NCBI RefSeq assembly: GCF_900128485.1
Contig: NZ_LT635861.1
Location: forward strand, 358,972 to 422,971
Direction: 5' to 3'
DNA length: 64,000 nucleotides
Source of the DNA: Duodenibacillus massiliensis
GTDB taxonomy: Bacteria > Pseudomonadota > Gammaproteobacteria > Burkholderiales > Burkholderiaceae_F
Both the position numbers and the translations under genes were made by a program. The notes under the pieces were generated by a model. That model did not search any database, was not told the DNA's origin, and saw only the letters and a program-made list of their open reading frames with translations. This document shows, piece after piece, positions 8,263 to 19,487 of this stretch. Positions within the stretch are counted from its first letter, which is position 1; each line of letters starts with the position of its first letter.

Positions 8263-9778
8263 GCAGGCAGACCGGACCCGCGATGCCGTTCTGACCTGGC
8301 TTAAGGCCAGAACAAAACCGGGCGCGCATCTTTGCATCGATTCCCGCAATATCCGGCCCGGGGACGTTTTTGTGGCGCTGAAGGGTGAACACACCGACGG
8401 CCTTTCATGGGCGCCGGTGGCGGTTGCCCGCGGGGCCGCTGCCGTTCTCACGGAAGAACGGGAAGGGGAAAAACGGCCGGTGCTGCAGGTGCCGGTTCTG
8501 GCGGTGCGTGAGCTTAAAAAACGGCTGGGAGAAATCGCCTCGGACTTTTTCGGCAGGCCGTCTGAGCACATGATGGGTACCGCCGTCACGGGTACCAACG
8601 GTAAGACAAGCATCAGTCACTGGACGGCGCGGCTTTTATCAGCGCTGCATCACCCCTGCGCAGCCGTGGGCACGATGGGGTGCTTTTATATGGGTGAGAA
8701 AATCCCGTCGCCGGCGCTCACGACGCCGGACGCAGCCAGTACCCAGGATCTCTTCAGTAACCTTTACGGCAGGGGCTGTCAGGCGTTTTGTATTGAAGCG
8801 AGTTCCATCGGCCTTGTGCAGGGCCGTCTTGACGGAACGGCTTTTCATACGGCGGCCTTCACCAACCTCACGCGGGATCATCTCGATTATCACGGCTCGA
8901 TGCAGGCCTATGAAGAAGCCAAGGCTCTGCTTTTTGACTGGCCGGGCCTGAAATGCGCGGTCATCAATGCCGACGATGCCGCAGGGCGCCGGTTGATTGA
9001 AAAGACGCTCGCGCGCGGCGTGCGCACGATTGCCTGCACGCTTGATGCGGCACTTCAGATTGAAGGCTGCGAAATGTTGGCGGCCGGAAACATCCGTGCG
9101 GCGCATGCCGGTACCGCTTTTGACGCTCTCTGGCGGGGTGAACGCTTTGAAATTGAAGCAGCCGTGCTCGGGCGCTTTAATGTCTCGAACCTTCTTGAGA
9201 CGGCGGGTATTGTTCTGAGCCTCGGCATTCCTGCCCGGGCCGTTTTCGGAAAACTTACGGAACTCACACCCCCTGCGGGACGCCTTCAGACTGTGACAAG
9301 CGAAGGCGCGCCGCTTGCGGTGGTTGACTACGCTCATACGCCGGATGCCCTCGAAAAGGTTCTCACGGCTTTGCGTGAAACGGCCGAGCACAGAGGCGGC
9401 AGGCTTTGGTGTGTTTTCGGCGCGGGCGGCGACCGTGATCCGGGCAAGCGCCCGATCATGGGGCGCGTTGCGGCGGAGCTTGCCGACGTCGCGGTGGTCA
9501 CAAGCGACAATCCGAGAACCGAAGAGCCTGCCGTGATTGCGCAGGCTGTGGCCGAGGGCGCAGCGCCTGCCCGGGACCGCCGGGTCGTGCTTGACCGGCG
9601 CGAAGCGATAGTCTCGGCTGTTACTGAGGCGGCTGCGGCCGACGTGGTGCTCATTGCCGGCAAGGGCCATGAGGATTATCAGGAAATTCAGGGCGTCAAA
9701 CACCATTTCAGCGATGTTGAGGTGGTGCGGGAAGCATTTAACGAACGCCGTACGCGCGTCGGGGGAAAATCAGCATGA
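8255..9778 (+). CDS. murE: UDP-MurNAc-tripeptide synthetase MurE
   Basis: Cytoplasmic ligase adding the third stem-peptide residue to UDP-MurNAc-L-Ala-D-Glu. The ATP-binding GTNGKTS is at residues 113-119. The motif DNPRTEEP matches the DNPR signature of enzymes that add meso-diaminopimelate, so the cell wall is predicted to be meso-DAP type. Length 507 aa, with the three-domain Mur ligase plan. It overlaps ftsI by 8 bp and murF by 4 bp. Confidence 0.97.
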   Translation: MTEQADRTRDAVLTWLKARTKPGAHLCIDSRNIRPGDVFVALKGEHTDGLSWAPVAVARGAAAVLTEEREGEKRPVLQVPVLAVRELKKRLGEIASDFFGRPSEHMMGTAVTGTNGKTSISHWTARLLSALHHPCAAVGTMGCFYMGEKIPSPALTTPDAASTQDLFSNLYGRGCQAFCIEASSIGLVQGRLDGTAFHTAAFTNLTRDHLDYHGSMQAYEEAKALLFDWPGLKCAVINADDAAGRRLIEKTLARGVRTIACTLDAALQIEGCEMLAAGNIRAAHAGTAFDALWRGERFEIEAAVLGRFNVSNLLETAGIVLSLGIPARAVFGKLTELTPPAGRLQTVTSEGAPLAVVDYAHTPDALEKVLTALRETAEHRGGRLWCVFGAGGDRDPGKRPIMGRVAAELADVAVVTSDNPRTEEPAVIAQAVAEGAAPARDRRVVLDRREAIVSAVTEAAAADVVLIAGKGHEDYQEIQGVKHHFSDVEVVREAFNERRTRVGGKSA

Positions 9779-11178
9779 AACAGGCGCAGACGGGGTGGAC
9801 TTTTCACGCGTTGTTAAACGCACTGGGGCCGCTTGTAAAGGATGTGGACGGACAGACGGGGGCTGAACTCGGTGAGATCAGCACCGACAGCCGCACCATC
9901 ACATCGGGCTCGGTTTTTGTCGCCCTCAAGGGCCCCAATTTTGACGGACACGACTACGCCGTTGCCGCCAAAGACCGCGGTGCCGGCGTGCTCATCGTCG
10001 AGCGTAACGTCGGTACCGGCGCGTCCTGCCCGCAGATCATTGTGACCGACACCGTGGAAGCCTACGGTGCACTGGCGCGGGCCTGGCGCGCGCAGTTTTC
10101 GATTCCGCTCATCTGTGTCGTGGGGTCCAACGGTAAGACCACCACCACGCAGATGATTGCCTCCATTCTGAGGCAGGCCTGCGGCGAAGAGGCGATGCTT
10201 GCCACGGAAGGCAACTTCAATAACGCCGTGGGCGTACCCCGCATGCTTTTGAAACTCACACCGCGCACGAAGGCGGCGGTGATTGAGGCCGGTATCAGCC
10301 ACCCGGGTGAAATGGCGCAGTTAATCAGCTGGATTCGTCCGACAGTGGTGGTGATCACAAACGCCCAGCGCGAACACCAGGAATTTTTAAAGGGCGTTGA
10401 AGCGAGTGCCCGTGAAAACGCGATGGCGCTGGTGAGCCTCTCTGCCAAGGGGACGGCAGTGCTTCCGGCCGACGATGCCTGTCTGCCCGTGTGGCTTGAG
10501 TTTGCCCGTGCCCGCGGCTGCAAGGTTGCGACCTATGCCGCCGGCGACACCGATTTTGCCGTGGATCTCAGAGCCACGGAAGCAATGGGCACGGTCACGA
10601 TGGCGTTTGGCTCGGAAACCCTCAGACTCGAACTCAAAATGGCCGGACGCCATGCTGTGCATGATGCGGCTGCGGCCGCTGCGGCTGCGGTGGCCGTGGG
10701 CGTCAATTCCCGCGCGGTGGAGGCGGGCTTAAGAAGTTTTGAGCCCGTGGAAGGCCGCGGGCGGCGCCACGTGCTCAGAAACGGCACGGTCATCATCGAT
10801 GACGCGTATAACGCCAATCCCGACAGTATGCGCGCCGCCGTTGATATGCTGAGCCGCCTCTCCGGGCCCCGCATCTTTGTGGCGGGGGATATGGCCGAGA
10901 CCGGCGGCGAAAACGTCGAAAGCTATCACCGTGAAATCGGGCAGTATGCCCGTGAGCACGGCGTGGACCGGTTCCTCGCCGTGGGTGAGGCAATGAAAAG
11001 CGCCGTTGAGGCTTTCGGCGCCGGTGCGCGGCACTTTGCAAGCCGCGATGAGCTGACGGCAGCGGCCATGGAAACGGCCAAGACGCCCTGCACGATGCTT
11101 TTGAAGGCTTCCAACAGTATGGGTCTGCAGCACGTGGTGCGCGACATCGTCTCCGAACTCGGCATTACGGATAAATAA
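9775..11178 (+). CDS. murF: UDP-MurNAc-tripeptide--D-Ala-D-Ala ligase MurF
   Basis: Last cytoplasmic Mur ligase, which joins D-Ala-D-Ala to the UDP-MurNAc tripeptide. The P-loop GSNGKTTT is near residue 117. The central-domain segments EAGISHPGEMAQL and NAQREHQEF and the C-terminal DDAYNANPDSMRAA block are typical MurF. Length 467 aa. The ATGA overlap with murE indicates translational coupling; mraY follows after 15 bp. Confidence 0.97.
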   Translation: MKQAQTGWTFHALLNALGPLVKDVDGQTGAELGEISTDSRTITSGSVFVALKGPNFDGHDYAVAAKDRGAGVLIVERNVGTGASCPQIIVTDTVEAYGALARAWRAQFSIPLICVVGSNGKTTTTQMIASILRQACGEEAMLATEGNFNNAVGVPRMLLKLTPRTKAAVIEAGISHPGEMAQLISWIRPTVVVITNAQREHQEFLKGVEASARENAMALVSLSAKGTAVLPADDACLPVWLEFARARGCKVATYAAGDTDFAVDLRATEAMGTVTMAFGSETLRLELKMAGRHAVHDAAAAAAAAVAVGVNSRAVEAGLRSFEPVEGRGRRHVLRNGTVIIDDAYNANPDSMRAAVDMLSRLSGPRIFVAGDMAETGGENVESYHREIGQYAREHGVDRFLAVGEAMKSAVEAFGAGARHFASRDELTAAAMETAKTPCTMLLKASNSMGLQHVVRDIVSELGITDK

Positions 11179-11193
11179 ACAAGAAGAAAAACA

Positions 11194-12348
<1,155 letters not shown>

Positions 12349-12374
12349 GTCGGGCTTTCCTGGGAGCAGAGGAC

Positions 12375-13892
12375 ATGTCAAATCAGTCGGTGCGTCTGGC
12401 AACAGGTAAAAGAGCGCTGGTTTTGGGGTGCGGTGCTTCGGGTGCAGCCTGCGCGCGGTTTCTTTATTCCCGCGGTTGGGATGTAACGGTGGCTGACAGC
12501 CGCACCAATCCGGCGGCTGCCGATGCGCTTGCCGCAGAACTGCCTCATATTGAATTTTCGTTCGGGGGCTTTAATCCCGATCTTGTGCGGGGTGCTTCGC
12601 TTCTGGTGATAAGTCCGGGGCTCTCGCCCTCACATTCTGCGGCAGCCGCAACCGTCAACCTCGCACACGAACTCGGCATTGAGGTTGTGGGCGAAATTGA
12701 ACTCTTTGCCCGGGAGATGAAGCGTCTGAAGGCCTTCTGCGGCTACTCGCCCGTGGTGGTGGGAATCACCGGCACCAACGGCAAAACCACCACAACAACG
12801 ATTACGGGTCTGATGGCCAAGGCTTCGGGTAAAACCGTGTGCGTGGCCGGTAACATCGGTCCCAATGCGCTCACCGAGCTCACCAAAGCGCTCGCAGCCG
12901 GAAAACTGCCTGAAGTCTGGGTGCTTGAGCTTTCAAGCTTTCAGCTTGAGACGACGTCATCGCTCGAACTTACCGCTGCCGCGTACTTAAACCTCACCGA
13001 AGACCATATCGACTGGCACGGGTCGCAGGAAAACTACGCGCAGGCCAAGGGCCGGATTTTCCTTCATGCTCGCTCGAGGATTTTGAACCGCGCCGATCCC
13101 GTGAGCATGCGCTGGGCTGAAAATACGGCAGGCGCCGCTGTGCGCACCTTTGCGCTCACCAAACCCGAAAAGCTGGGTGAGTGGGGCGTGACCGAGGACG
13201 CGGGTGTGGAGTGGATGAGTTTTATCGCACCGCAGACAACGCCCGCGGCAAGCAGCAAAAAAGCGCAGCTTTCGGCCTGGGACGCTCCGGAAATGAGTCT
13301 TCTGATGCCTTCGGCCGCGCTCAAAATCCGCGGCCGGCACAATGTGCAGAATGCTCTGGCGGCACTTGCGCTTGCCGACGCCGCAGGTTTTTCGCTTGCT
13401 GCGGCCCTGGAGGTGCTTGCAGGTTACACCGGAGAAGCCCACCGCGTGCAGCACGTTCTCACGGTTAACGGTATTGAATTTATCGATGACAGCAAAGGCA
13501 CCAACGTCGGCGCTGTGGCCGCTGCGCTTGAGGGCCTGGCGGTCGGGGGACGAAAGTGTGCGCTCATCATGGGCGGCGACGGCAAGGGCCAGGACTTCGC
13601 GCCGCTCTCTTCATACGTGCAGCAGTTTGCGCGCTCGGTGGTTTTGATCGGGCGCGATGCCGTCCGGATTCAGGAGGCACTGAAAAACACGGGCGTGCCC
13701 CTTGAAAATGCGGGTACCGACTTTGAGGGTGCGGTGGACAAAGCCTACGCCTCGGCTCAGAGCGGAGACGCCGTGCTTTTAAGTCCCGCGTGCGCAAGCT
13801 GGGATATGTTTGCCAATTACGCCGAACGCTCGGCCCGCTTTATTGCGCGCGCCCAAGAGATTGCCGCGCGCACTGAGGAAGGAAACCGCTGA
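12375..13892 (+). CDS. murD: UDP-N-acetylmuramoylalanine--D-glutamate ligase
   Basis: MurD adds D-glutamate to UDP-MurNAc-L-Ala. The N-terminal dinucleotide-like fold has LGCGASGAACARFL; the ATP-binding loop is GITGTNGKTTTT, followed by ELSSFQLETT and DDSKGTNVGA. The ATG at 12375 behind GGGAGCAGAGGAC is preferred; an in-frame TTG at 12345 overlaps the mraY stop but lacks a good site and adds ten residues. Product 505 aa, a little longer than usual, with an insertion around the APQTTPAASSKKAQLS stretch. ftsW starts 3 nt after the stop codon. Confidence 0.95.
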   Translation: MSNQSVRLATGKRALVLGCGASGAACARFLYSRGWDVTVADSRTNPAAADALAAELPHIEFSFGGFNPDLVRGASLLVISPGLSPSHSAAAATVNLAHELGIEVVGEIELFAREMKRLKAFCGYSPVVVGITGTNGKTTTTTITGLMAKASGKTVCVAGNIGPNALTELTKALAAGKLPEVWVLELSSFQLETTSSLELTAAAYLNLTEDHIDWHGSQENYAQAKGRIFLHARSRILNRADPVSMRWAENTAGAAVRTFALTKPEKLGEWGVTEDAGVEWMSFIAPQTTPAASSKKAQLSAWDAPEMSLLMPSAALKIRGRHNVQNALAALALADAAGFSLAAALEVLAGYTGEAHRVQHVLTVNGIEFIDDSKGTNVGAVAAALEGLAVGGRKCALIMGGDGKGQDFAPLSSYVQQFARSVVLIGRDAVRIQEALKNTGVPLENAGTDFEGAVDKAYASAQSGDAVLLSPACASWDMFANYAERSARFIARAQEIAARTEEGNR

Positions 13893-13894
13893 CG

Positions 13895-15127
13895 ATGGCC
13901 TGGTTTTTCCCCGGACGGGCTCCGGCCCGGCAGATTGAGGATGATTTAAGCGGCTCCACGGTGTTGCAGACAGGGGGCCGTGCCAAGCGTATCCGTGCCG
14001 AGGGTATCGACTGGAGCATCCTTTTTATCACGGGGTTTTTGCTTGCTTTCGGTTCCCTGATGGTGTATTCGGCCTCGATTTCGCTCGCCGACAGTCCGAA
14101 GTTTGACACGAGCTACACGCACTTTTTCGTGCGGCATCTGATTTCTATTGCGGTTGCCGCGGTCGCAGGCAGCATCGTCTACCGTATCCCCATGCGCTTT
14201 TGGGAGCGTGTTTCGGGGATTCTCGTCATCATCGCCGTATTGCTTCTGATCGCCGTTCTTATTCCGGGAGTCGGTCACAGCGTAAACGGCGCCCGGCGCT
14301 GGATCGGCTTCGGTTCTCTGACGATTCAGGTCACGGAAATTGCAAAGTTTGCGGCCTTGATCGGCGCAGCCGGCTTTACTGTGCACCGGCAGGAATTCAT
14401 GCATTCCTTTACGAAGGGCTTTGCCCCGATGGCGCTGGTGATGGCAGTCGTCGCCTTTCTCATCAACATGCAGCCTGACCTAGGGGCCACCTTCGTCATT
14501 GTCTGCATCGCGCTCGGAGTGCTTTTCCTCGGGGGACTTAATCTCAGAATCTTCATGGTGGTTCTGGTTGCCGTGATTTTCGCTGCCGTCATGGCCGTTT
14601 ATATGTCGCCCTGGCGCGTGGGCCGCGTGATGGCTTACCTTGATCCCTGGAGCAGCGACTATGCGCTCGACAAAGCCTATCAATTAAGCCACTCGCTTAT
14701 TGCCTTCGGGCGCGGCGAATGGCTCGGCGTCGGGCTCGGGGCGTCGGTGGAAAAACTCAACTATCTGCCTGAAGCGCACACCGACTTTATTTTGGCGGTG
14801 GTGGGTGAAGAGCTCGGGTTCGTGGGAGTGATCTGTGTCTTTATTGCCTATTACTTCCTGGTGCGCCGCGCGTTTTCGATCGGACGGCAGGCCATCAAGC
14901 TTGACAGGGTGTTTTCCGGACTCGTTGCCGAAGGCGTGGGGCTTTGGATCGGCGTGCAGGTGGTGATTAACGGTGGCGTGGCCACGGGGCTATTCCCGAC
15001 CAAGGGTCTGACGCTCCCGCTGATGAGCTACGGCGGCTCAAGCCTGCTCGCTACAATTGCGGCTGTCGCTGTTTTACTGAGAATTGACGCGGAAAACCGC
15101 ATCCTGATGCGGGGCGGAAGGGTTTAG
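13895..15127 (+). CDS. ftsW: Peptidoglycan glycosyltransferase FtsW
   Basis: SEDS-family membrane glycosyltransferase that polymerises septal glycan together with FtsI. About ten transmembrane helices are seen after a roughly 45-residue cytoplasmic N-terminus. Family motifs: NGARRWIGFG, QPDLGAT, AHTDFILAVVGEELGF and GLTLPLMSYGGSSLL. Length 410 aa. It begins almost directly at the murD stop and is followed after 2 nt by murG, so the three are tightly coupled. Confidence 0.97.
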   Translation: MAWFFPGRAPARQIEDDLSGSTVLQTGGRAKRIRAEGIDWSILFITGFLLAFGSLMVYSASISLADSPKFDTSYTHFFVRHLISIAVAAVAGSIVYRIPMRFWERVSGILVIIAVLLLIAVLIPGVGHSVNGARRWIGFGSLTIQVTEIAKFAALIGAAGFTVHRQEFMHSFTKGFAPMALVMAVVAFLINMQPDLGATFVIVCIALGVLFLGGLNLRIFMVVLVAVIFAAVMAVYMSPWRVGRVMAYLDPWSSDYALDKAYQLSHSLIAFGRGEWLGVGLGASVEKLNYLPEAHTDFILAVVGEELGFVGVICVFIAYYFLVRRAFSIGRQAIKLDRVFSGLVAEGVGLWIGVQVVINGGVATGLFPTKGLTLPLMSYGGSSLLATIAAVAVLLRIDAENRILMRGGRV

Positions 15128-15129
15128 TC

Positions 15130-16236
15130 ATGTCTGAAGAAAATAAAAAGCATCTGGTGGTAGCTGCCGCAGGAACGGGCGGTCACGTGTTTCCGGCGCT
15201 TGCGGTGGCGCGTGAGCTCAGAAACCGCGGCTGGAAGATTTCCTGGATCGGAACGCAGACCGGGATGGAGTCCAAACTCATTGCCAAAGACGCTATTGAT
15301 TTCACGGGCCTGGACTTTAACGGCGTCAGAGGCAAGGGTTTTTTTGGCATGATCTCCGGCGGCATCAAGCTTTTAAAAGCCATGTCGCGCTGCAAAAGCC
15401 TCATGCGCGAACTCAAACCCGATGTGATGTTTACCACCGGCGGCTACGTGGCCGTGCCGGTTGCTTCCGGATGCCGCAAAAACGGCGTGCGTGTGGCGGT
15501 GATGAACTGCGATGCCGACCTTCTGATGTCCACTGAGATGATTCTCAAGGACGCCTGGGGCGTGGCCTGCGGTTTTGCCGGTTCGGCGCGCTCGCGGGCA
15601 GCCAGTAAGGGCCGCATCACCGGTAACCCGGTGCGCGCGGAAATCGAGGCGGTTGAGGCGCCTGAAACGCGCCTTGCAGGCCGCACGGGCCCTCTGAAGC
15701 TCCTTGTTTTCGGCGGCAGCCTCGGCGCACGTGTCTTAAATGAGACGGTGCCTAAGGCGCTTGCGCTTTTTGACCCGGAAAACCGTCCTCAGGTACTGCA
15801 TCAGTGCGGTGCGGGCTCGGTGGAAGAAGCCAAAAAATGCTATGCCGATGCCGGGGTTGAAGCTGAGATTGTTCCCTTTATCGAGGATATGGCCAAGGCC
15901 TATACGGAAAGCGACCTTGTGATCTGCCGGGCGGGCGCGACGACCGTGGCGGAACTCTGTGCGGCGGGCGCTGCTTCCGTTCTGGTACCTTTCGTGGCAA
16001 AGACCACCAAACATCAGCTCGGTAACGCCCGCTATATGGCGATGAACAACGCCGGTCTGTGTGTTCCGCAGGAAAGCCTCACGCCTGAACACCTCTTCGG
16101 AATTCTCGCGAGCATGAAGCGCGAAAAGATTCTGCAGACTGCGGTAAACGCCCGTGCGCTTTGCCGCCTGAAGGCAGCCGCAGCCGTTGCCGACATGATT
16201 GAAGACATCGCGGCAATGAAGACCAAGCCCGTCTGA
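15130..16236 (+). CDS. murG: UDP-GlcNAc transferase MurG
   Basis: Membrane-associated GT-B glycosyltransferase converting lipid I to lipid II. The N-terminal glycine-rich loop AAAGTGGHVFPALAVA and the second-domain GGSLGARVLNE and ICRAGATTVAEL blocks (nucleotide-sugar binding) are diagnostic. Length 368 aa. A 65-bp gap without a recognisable gene separates it from murC. Confidence 0.97.
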   Translation: MSEENKKHLVVAAAGTGGHVFPALAVARELRNRGWKISWIGTQTGMESKLIAKDAIDFTGLDFNGVRGKGFFGMISGGIKLLKAMSRCKSLMRELKPDVMFTTGGYVAVPVASGCRKNGVRVAVMNCDADLLMSTEMILKDAWGVACGFAGSARSRAASKGRITGNPVRAEIEAVEAPETRLAGRTGPLKLLVFGGSLGARVLNETVPKALALFDPENRPQVLHQCGAGSVEEAKKCYADAGVEAEIVPFIEDMAKAYTESDLVICRAGATTVAELCAAGAASVLVPFVAKTTKHQLGNARYMAMNNAGLCVPQESLTPEHLFGILASMKREKILQTAVNARALCRLKAAAAVADMIEDIAAMKTKPV

Positions 16237-16301
16237 CGGGGCACTCAAGGTCGGTAAAGCTGCTTTGGACTGCGGTTTCTGAAAAAAGGTTGATTTGAGT
16301 T

Positions 16302-17705
16302 ATGAAGTTCGTTGTCAAGCATCTGCATTTTGTCGGTATCGGCGGCACCGGGATGTGCGGCATCGCCGAGGTGCTCCTGAACCTCGGTTACACCGTAAGC
16401 GGCTCGGATCTGGCTGAAAATGCCGCCACCCGCAGGCTCAAAAGCCTCGGCGCCGTGATTTACCGCGGGCATGACGCAAAAAACATTGAAGGCGCCGACG
16501 CCATCGTGATTTCCAGCGCCGTACATGCCGACAATCCGGAAGTTGTGGCCGCCAAGGCGGCCCATATTCCGGTGGTGCCGCGCGCGGTGATGCTCGCAGA
16601 ACTCATGCGTCTGCGCCGCGGTATTGCGATTGCCGGGGCGCACGGCAAGACCACGACGACCTCGCTTACGACCGCGCTTTTGGCCGCCGGGGGGCTTGAT
16701 CCCACCTATGTGATCGGCGGCAGACTCAACAGTTCCGGCACCAACGCCCGGCTCGGTGCCGGCGAATACATCGTCGCCGAAGCCGATGAGTCCGATGCCT
16801 CGTTTTTGAATCTCACGCCGGTGCTTGCGGCCGTCACCAACATCGATCAGGACCACATGGACACCTACGGGCACGACTTTGAGCGGCTCAAGCAGGCTTT
16901 TGTGGATTTTCTGACGCGGCTTCCCTTTTACGGGGTGGCGGTTCTGTGCAGTGATGATGAAAACGTGCGCTCGATCATCCCGCGCGTGCCGCGCCGCGTG
17001 GTGGAATACGGTTTAAACGACAAGGCCGAAGTCCGGGCCATTGACGTGAGAACCGACGGCACACGGATGCGCTTTACGATTTTAAGGCCCGAGTATCAGC
17101 CGCTGCCCGTGGTACTGAATCTGCCGGGGCTGCACAACGTGCGTAACGCCCTGGCGGCGGTGGCAATCGCCACGCTCGTGGGCGTCACGGACGAAGCGAT
17201 TGTGAAGGGGCTGGCCGAATTTACGGGCGTAGGCCGGCGCTTTGCCCAGTACGGGGATCTTCCAGTCACAGACGCTGAGGGTAAGACCATCGGCAGCTTT
17301 AAGCTCGTTGATGATTACGGACACCACCCGCACGAGATGGCGGCAACGATTGCCGCGGTGCGCGGCGCATGGCCCGACAGGCGTCTTGTGGTTGTGTTTC
17401 AGCCGCACCGCTACACGCGCACCCGTGACTGCTTTGAAGACTTTGTGAAGGTTCTCTCGCAGGCTGACGTGGTGGTGCTCGCGGACGTTTACCCCGCAGG
17501 GGAAACGCCGATTGCGGGCGCAGACGGCCGGGCTCTGGCGCGTGCCGTACGTCTTGTCGGTAAGGGTGATCTTATTTTCTGCGACAGCGTTGATGAGGTG
17601 CCGCAGGCCGTGATGCAGGTGGTGCGTGACGGCGATGTCGTGGTGACGATGGGGGCGGGTTCCATCGGGCGCGTCGCGCCGATTCTTGCGCACCATGAGC
17701 TCTGA
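16302..17705 (+). CDS. murC: UDP-N-acetylmuramate--L-alanine ligase
   Basis: First Mur ligase, adding L-Ala to UDP-MurNAc. It contains [15 protein letters not shown] at the N-terminus, the ATP loop [21 protein letters not shown], and the C-terminal [13 protein letters not shown] and FQPHRYTRT blocks. Length 467 aa. The stop is followed by a short A-rich spacer and then ddlB. Confidence 0.97.
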   Translation: MKFVVKHLHFVGIGGTGMCGIAEVLLNLGYTVSGSDLAENAATRRLKSLGAVIYRGHDAKNIEGADAIVISSAVHADNPEVVAAKAAHIPVVPRAVMLAELMRLRRGIAIAGAHGKTTTTSLTTALLAAGGLDPTYVIGGRLNSSGTNARLGAGEYIVAEADESDASFLNLTPVLAAVTNIDQDHMDTYGHDFERLKQAFVDFLTRLPFYGVAVLCSDDENVRSIIPRVPRRVVEYGLNDKAEVRAIDVRTDGTRMRFTILRPEYQPLPVVLNLPGLHNVRNALAAVAIATLVGVTDEAIVKGLAEFTGVGRRFAQYGDLPVTDAEGKTIGSFKLVDDYGHHPHEMAATIAAVRGAWPDRRLVVVFQPHRYTRTRDCFEDFVKVLSQADVVVLADVYPAGETPIAGADGRALARAVRLVGKGDLIFCDSVDEVPQAVMQVVRDGDVVVTMGAGSIGRVAPILAHHEL

Positions 17706-17735
17706 AGAAACGGAAAAAATAAGGAAAAGGAATAA

Positions 17736-18692
17736 ATGCAGGCAGCAGTTGATGTGAAGGCCCTGGGACATGTGGCCGTTCTCATGGGGGGCTTCAGCTC
17801 CGAGCGCGAAGTTTCGCTTTCAAGCGGTGAGGGCGTTTTAAAGGCGCTCTTATCCAAGGGCGTCAATGCCGAAGGCTTTGACCCGGCGCGCCGCAGCATC
17901 ACGGAGCTTGCCGCGGGCGGCTTTGACCGTGTGTTTATCGCCCTTCACGGGCGCTTTGGTGAAGACGGCACGGTGCAGGGGGTGCTCGAGTATCTCGGCA
18001 TTCCCTATACGGGACCGGGCGTGAAGGCAAGTGCCGTTGCGATGGATAAGAGTGCAACGCGTCTTGTTTGGGATGACGCAGGACTGCCCCTGGCGCGCGG
18101 CATGACGGTCACATCAGCCGATCAGGCGCAGGCTGTGTTTGAACGGTTGGGCGGCAGCGTCGTCGTAAAGCCTGACTGCGAGGGCTCTTCGATCGGCGTG
18201 ACGAAACTCAAGGACGCAACGGTTGACGCGATTCGTGATGCTCTTCAGAAGGCCCTGAAGCTTGATCGCGAGGTTCTCGTGGAAGAGCGCATCTTCGGGC
18301 GTGAGCTTACGGTCGGAATTCTCGGAGGCAAGGCCCTGCCCGTGATTGAAATCAAGGCGCCTGCGGGCGACTACGACTATCAGAACAAGTATTTCGGCAA
18401 CGCCGTCAAATACGACTGCCCGGCAGAACTGCCTCAGGCCGTTACTGAGGCCGTGCAGGCGGCGTGCGAAAAAGCCTTTGCAGTTTTGGGCGCCCGCGGC
18501 TGGGGCCGCATTGACCTGATGATGAGGCCCGACGGCAGTTTTGTGCTGCTCGAACTCAATACGAGTCCCGGCATGACGCCGCATTCGCTTGTGCCGATGG
18601 CAGCGCGTGCCGTGGGACTTTCCTATGAGGATCTTGTGGTGAAGGTTCTTGCCTCGGCTGCGCTGGATCATGTGCGCCCCAAGGTGCAGTAA
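17736..18692 (+). CDS. ddlB: D-alanine--D-alanine ligase
   Basis: ATP-grasp ligase making D-Ala-D-Ala for MurF. Visible motifs: HVAVLMGGFSSEREVSLSSG at the N-terminus, GPGVKASAVAMDKSATR, KPDCEGSSIGV, and the metal- and ATP-binding LLELNTSPGMTPHSLVP at the C-terminus. Length 318 aa, typical of DdlB in dcw clusters. AAGGAAAAGGAAT precedes the ATG. Confidence 0.97.
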   Translation: MQAAVDVKALGHVAVLMGGFSSEREVSLSSGEGVLKALLSKGVNAEGFDPARRSITELAAGGFDRVFIALHGRFGEDGTVQGVLEYLGIPYTGPGVKASAVAMDKSATRLVWDDAGLPLARGMTVTSADQAQAVFERLGGSVVVKPDCEGSSIGVTKLKDATVDAIRDALQKALKLDREVLVEERIFGRELTVGILGGKALPVIEIKAPAGDYDYQNKYFGNAVKYDCPAELPQAVTEAVQAACEKAFAVLGARGWGRIDLMMRPDGSFVLLELNTSPGMTPHSLVPMAARAVGLSYEDLVVKVLASAALDHVRPKVQ

Positions 18693-18707
18693 CGGACGTG
18701 ACGGACA

Positions 18708-19487
18708 ATGCAGAAGAAGAGGGTTTGGCGCTGTGTTTTTGTTGCCGCGGCTCTTTTGGCCGCCGCGGGCGGCGCTTACCGTTTTCTCACGTCTGAGGCC
18801 AACACCGTCCGTGAGCTTTACATTGTCGGGGATGTGAAGGGACCTTCGGTGAATGAAATGCAGCAGGTCGTGCAGCGCACGGTGCAGGGCACGCTTTTCA
18901 CCGTAAACCTTAAGGCCGTGAAAGAGGCGGTGCAGGAATTAAGCTGGGTTCAGAGTGCTTCCGTTGAGCGCGTCTGGCCTGACGGCCTGAAAGTGACCGT
19001 GATCAAACACAATCCGGTTGCGATTTGGGAAGACGGCCGGCTTGTGTCTTCCGAGGGTATTCTCTTCACCGGAAACGATGAGTCCATCGAAAAGCTTGCC
19101 GACATGCCCATGTTTTCCGGCGATGCAGCCTATTCTGTGCAGGCCGTGCAGTATCTGCCGGCTTTTATGAAGGCCGCCAAAGCGCTCGGCGGGCGTCTGA
19201 AGGGGGTGCATGCGTCATACCGCGGCAGCTGGAGCGTGACGGTGGAACTCAAAACAACGCCGGTGGTGACCATAGAACTCGGACGGGCACTGACGGAAAA
19301 CAGTCCCGTGGAGCGGCTTGAGCGTGTGGTAAAACACTATCCGGATCTGTGCCGCATCATGCAGGGTTATCCTTTGAAAATTGATGCCCGTTACCGCGAT
19401 GCGTTTGCTGCACAGCTTCCGAACGCCGAGTCGGCCAGACTTTGGCGTCTGGAGCACCCCGCGGTACAGAAAAAAGGTGAAGGTTGA
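18708..19487 (+). CDS. ftsQ: Cell division protein FtsQ
   Basis: Bitopic divisome protein linking cytoplasmic and periplasmic division proteins. A short basic N-terminus (MQKKRVWR) precedes one membrane segment (about residues 8-26) and then a POTRA domain that starts near VRELYIVGDVKG. The FtsQ-type segment follows, including WVQSASVERVWPDGLKVTVIKHNPVAIWEDGRLVSSEG, the best conserved part of the family. Length 259 aa. Its TGA overlaps the ftsA ATG. Confidence 0.95.
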   Translation: MQKKRVWRCVFVAAALLAAAGGAYRFLTSEANTVRELYIVGDVKGPSVNEMQQVVQRTVQGTLFTVNLKAVKEAVQELSWVQSASVERVWPDGLKVTVIKHNPVAIWEDGRLVSSEGILFTGNDESIEKLADMPMFSGDAAYSVQAVQYLPAFMKAAKALGGRLKGVHASYRGSWSVTVELKTTPVVTIELGRALTENSPVERLERVVKHYPDLCRIMQGYPLKIDARYRDAFAAQLPNAESARLWRLEHPAVQKKGEG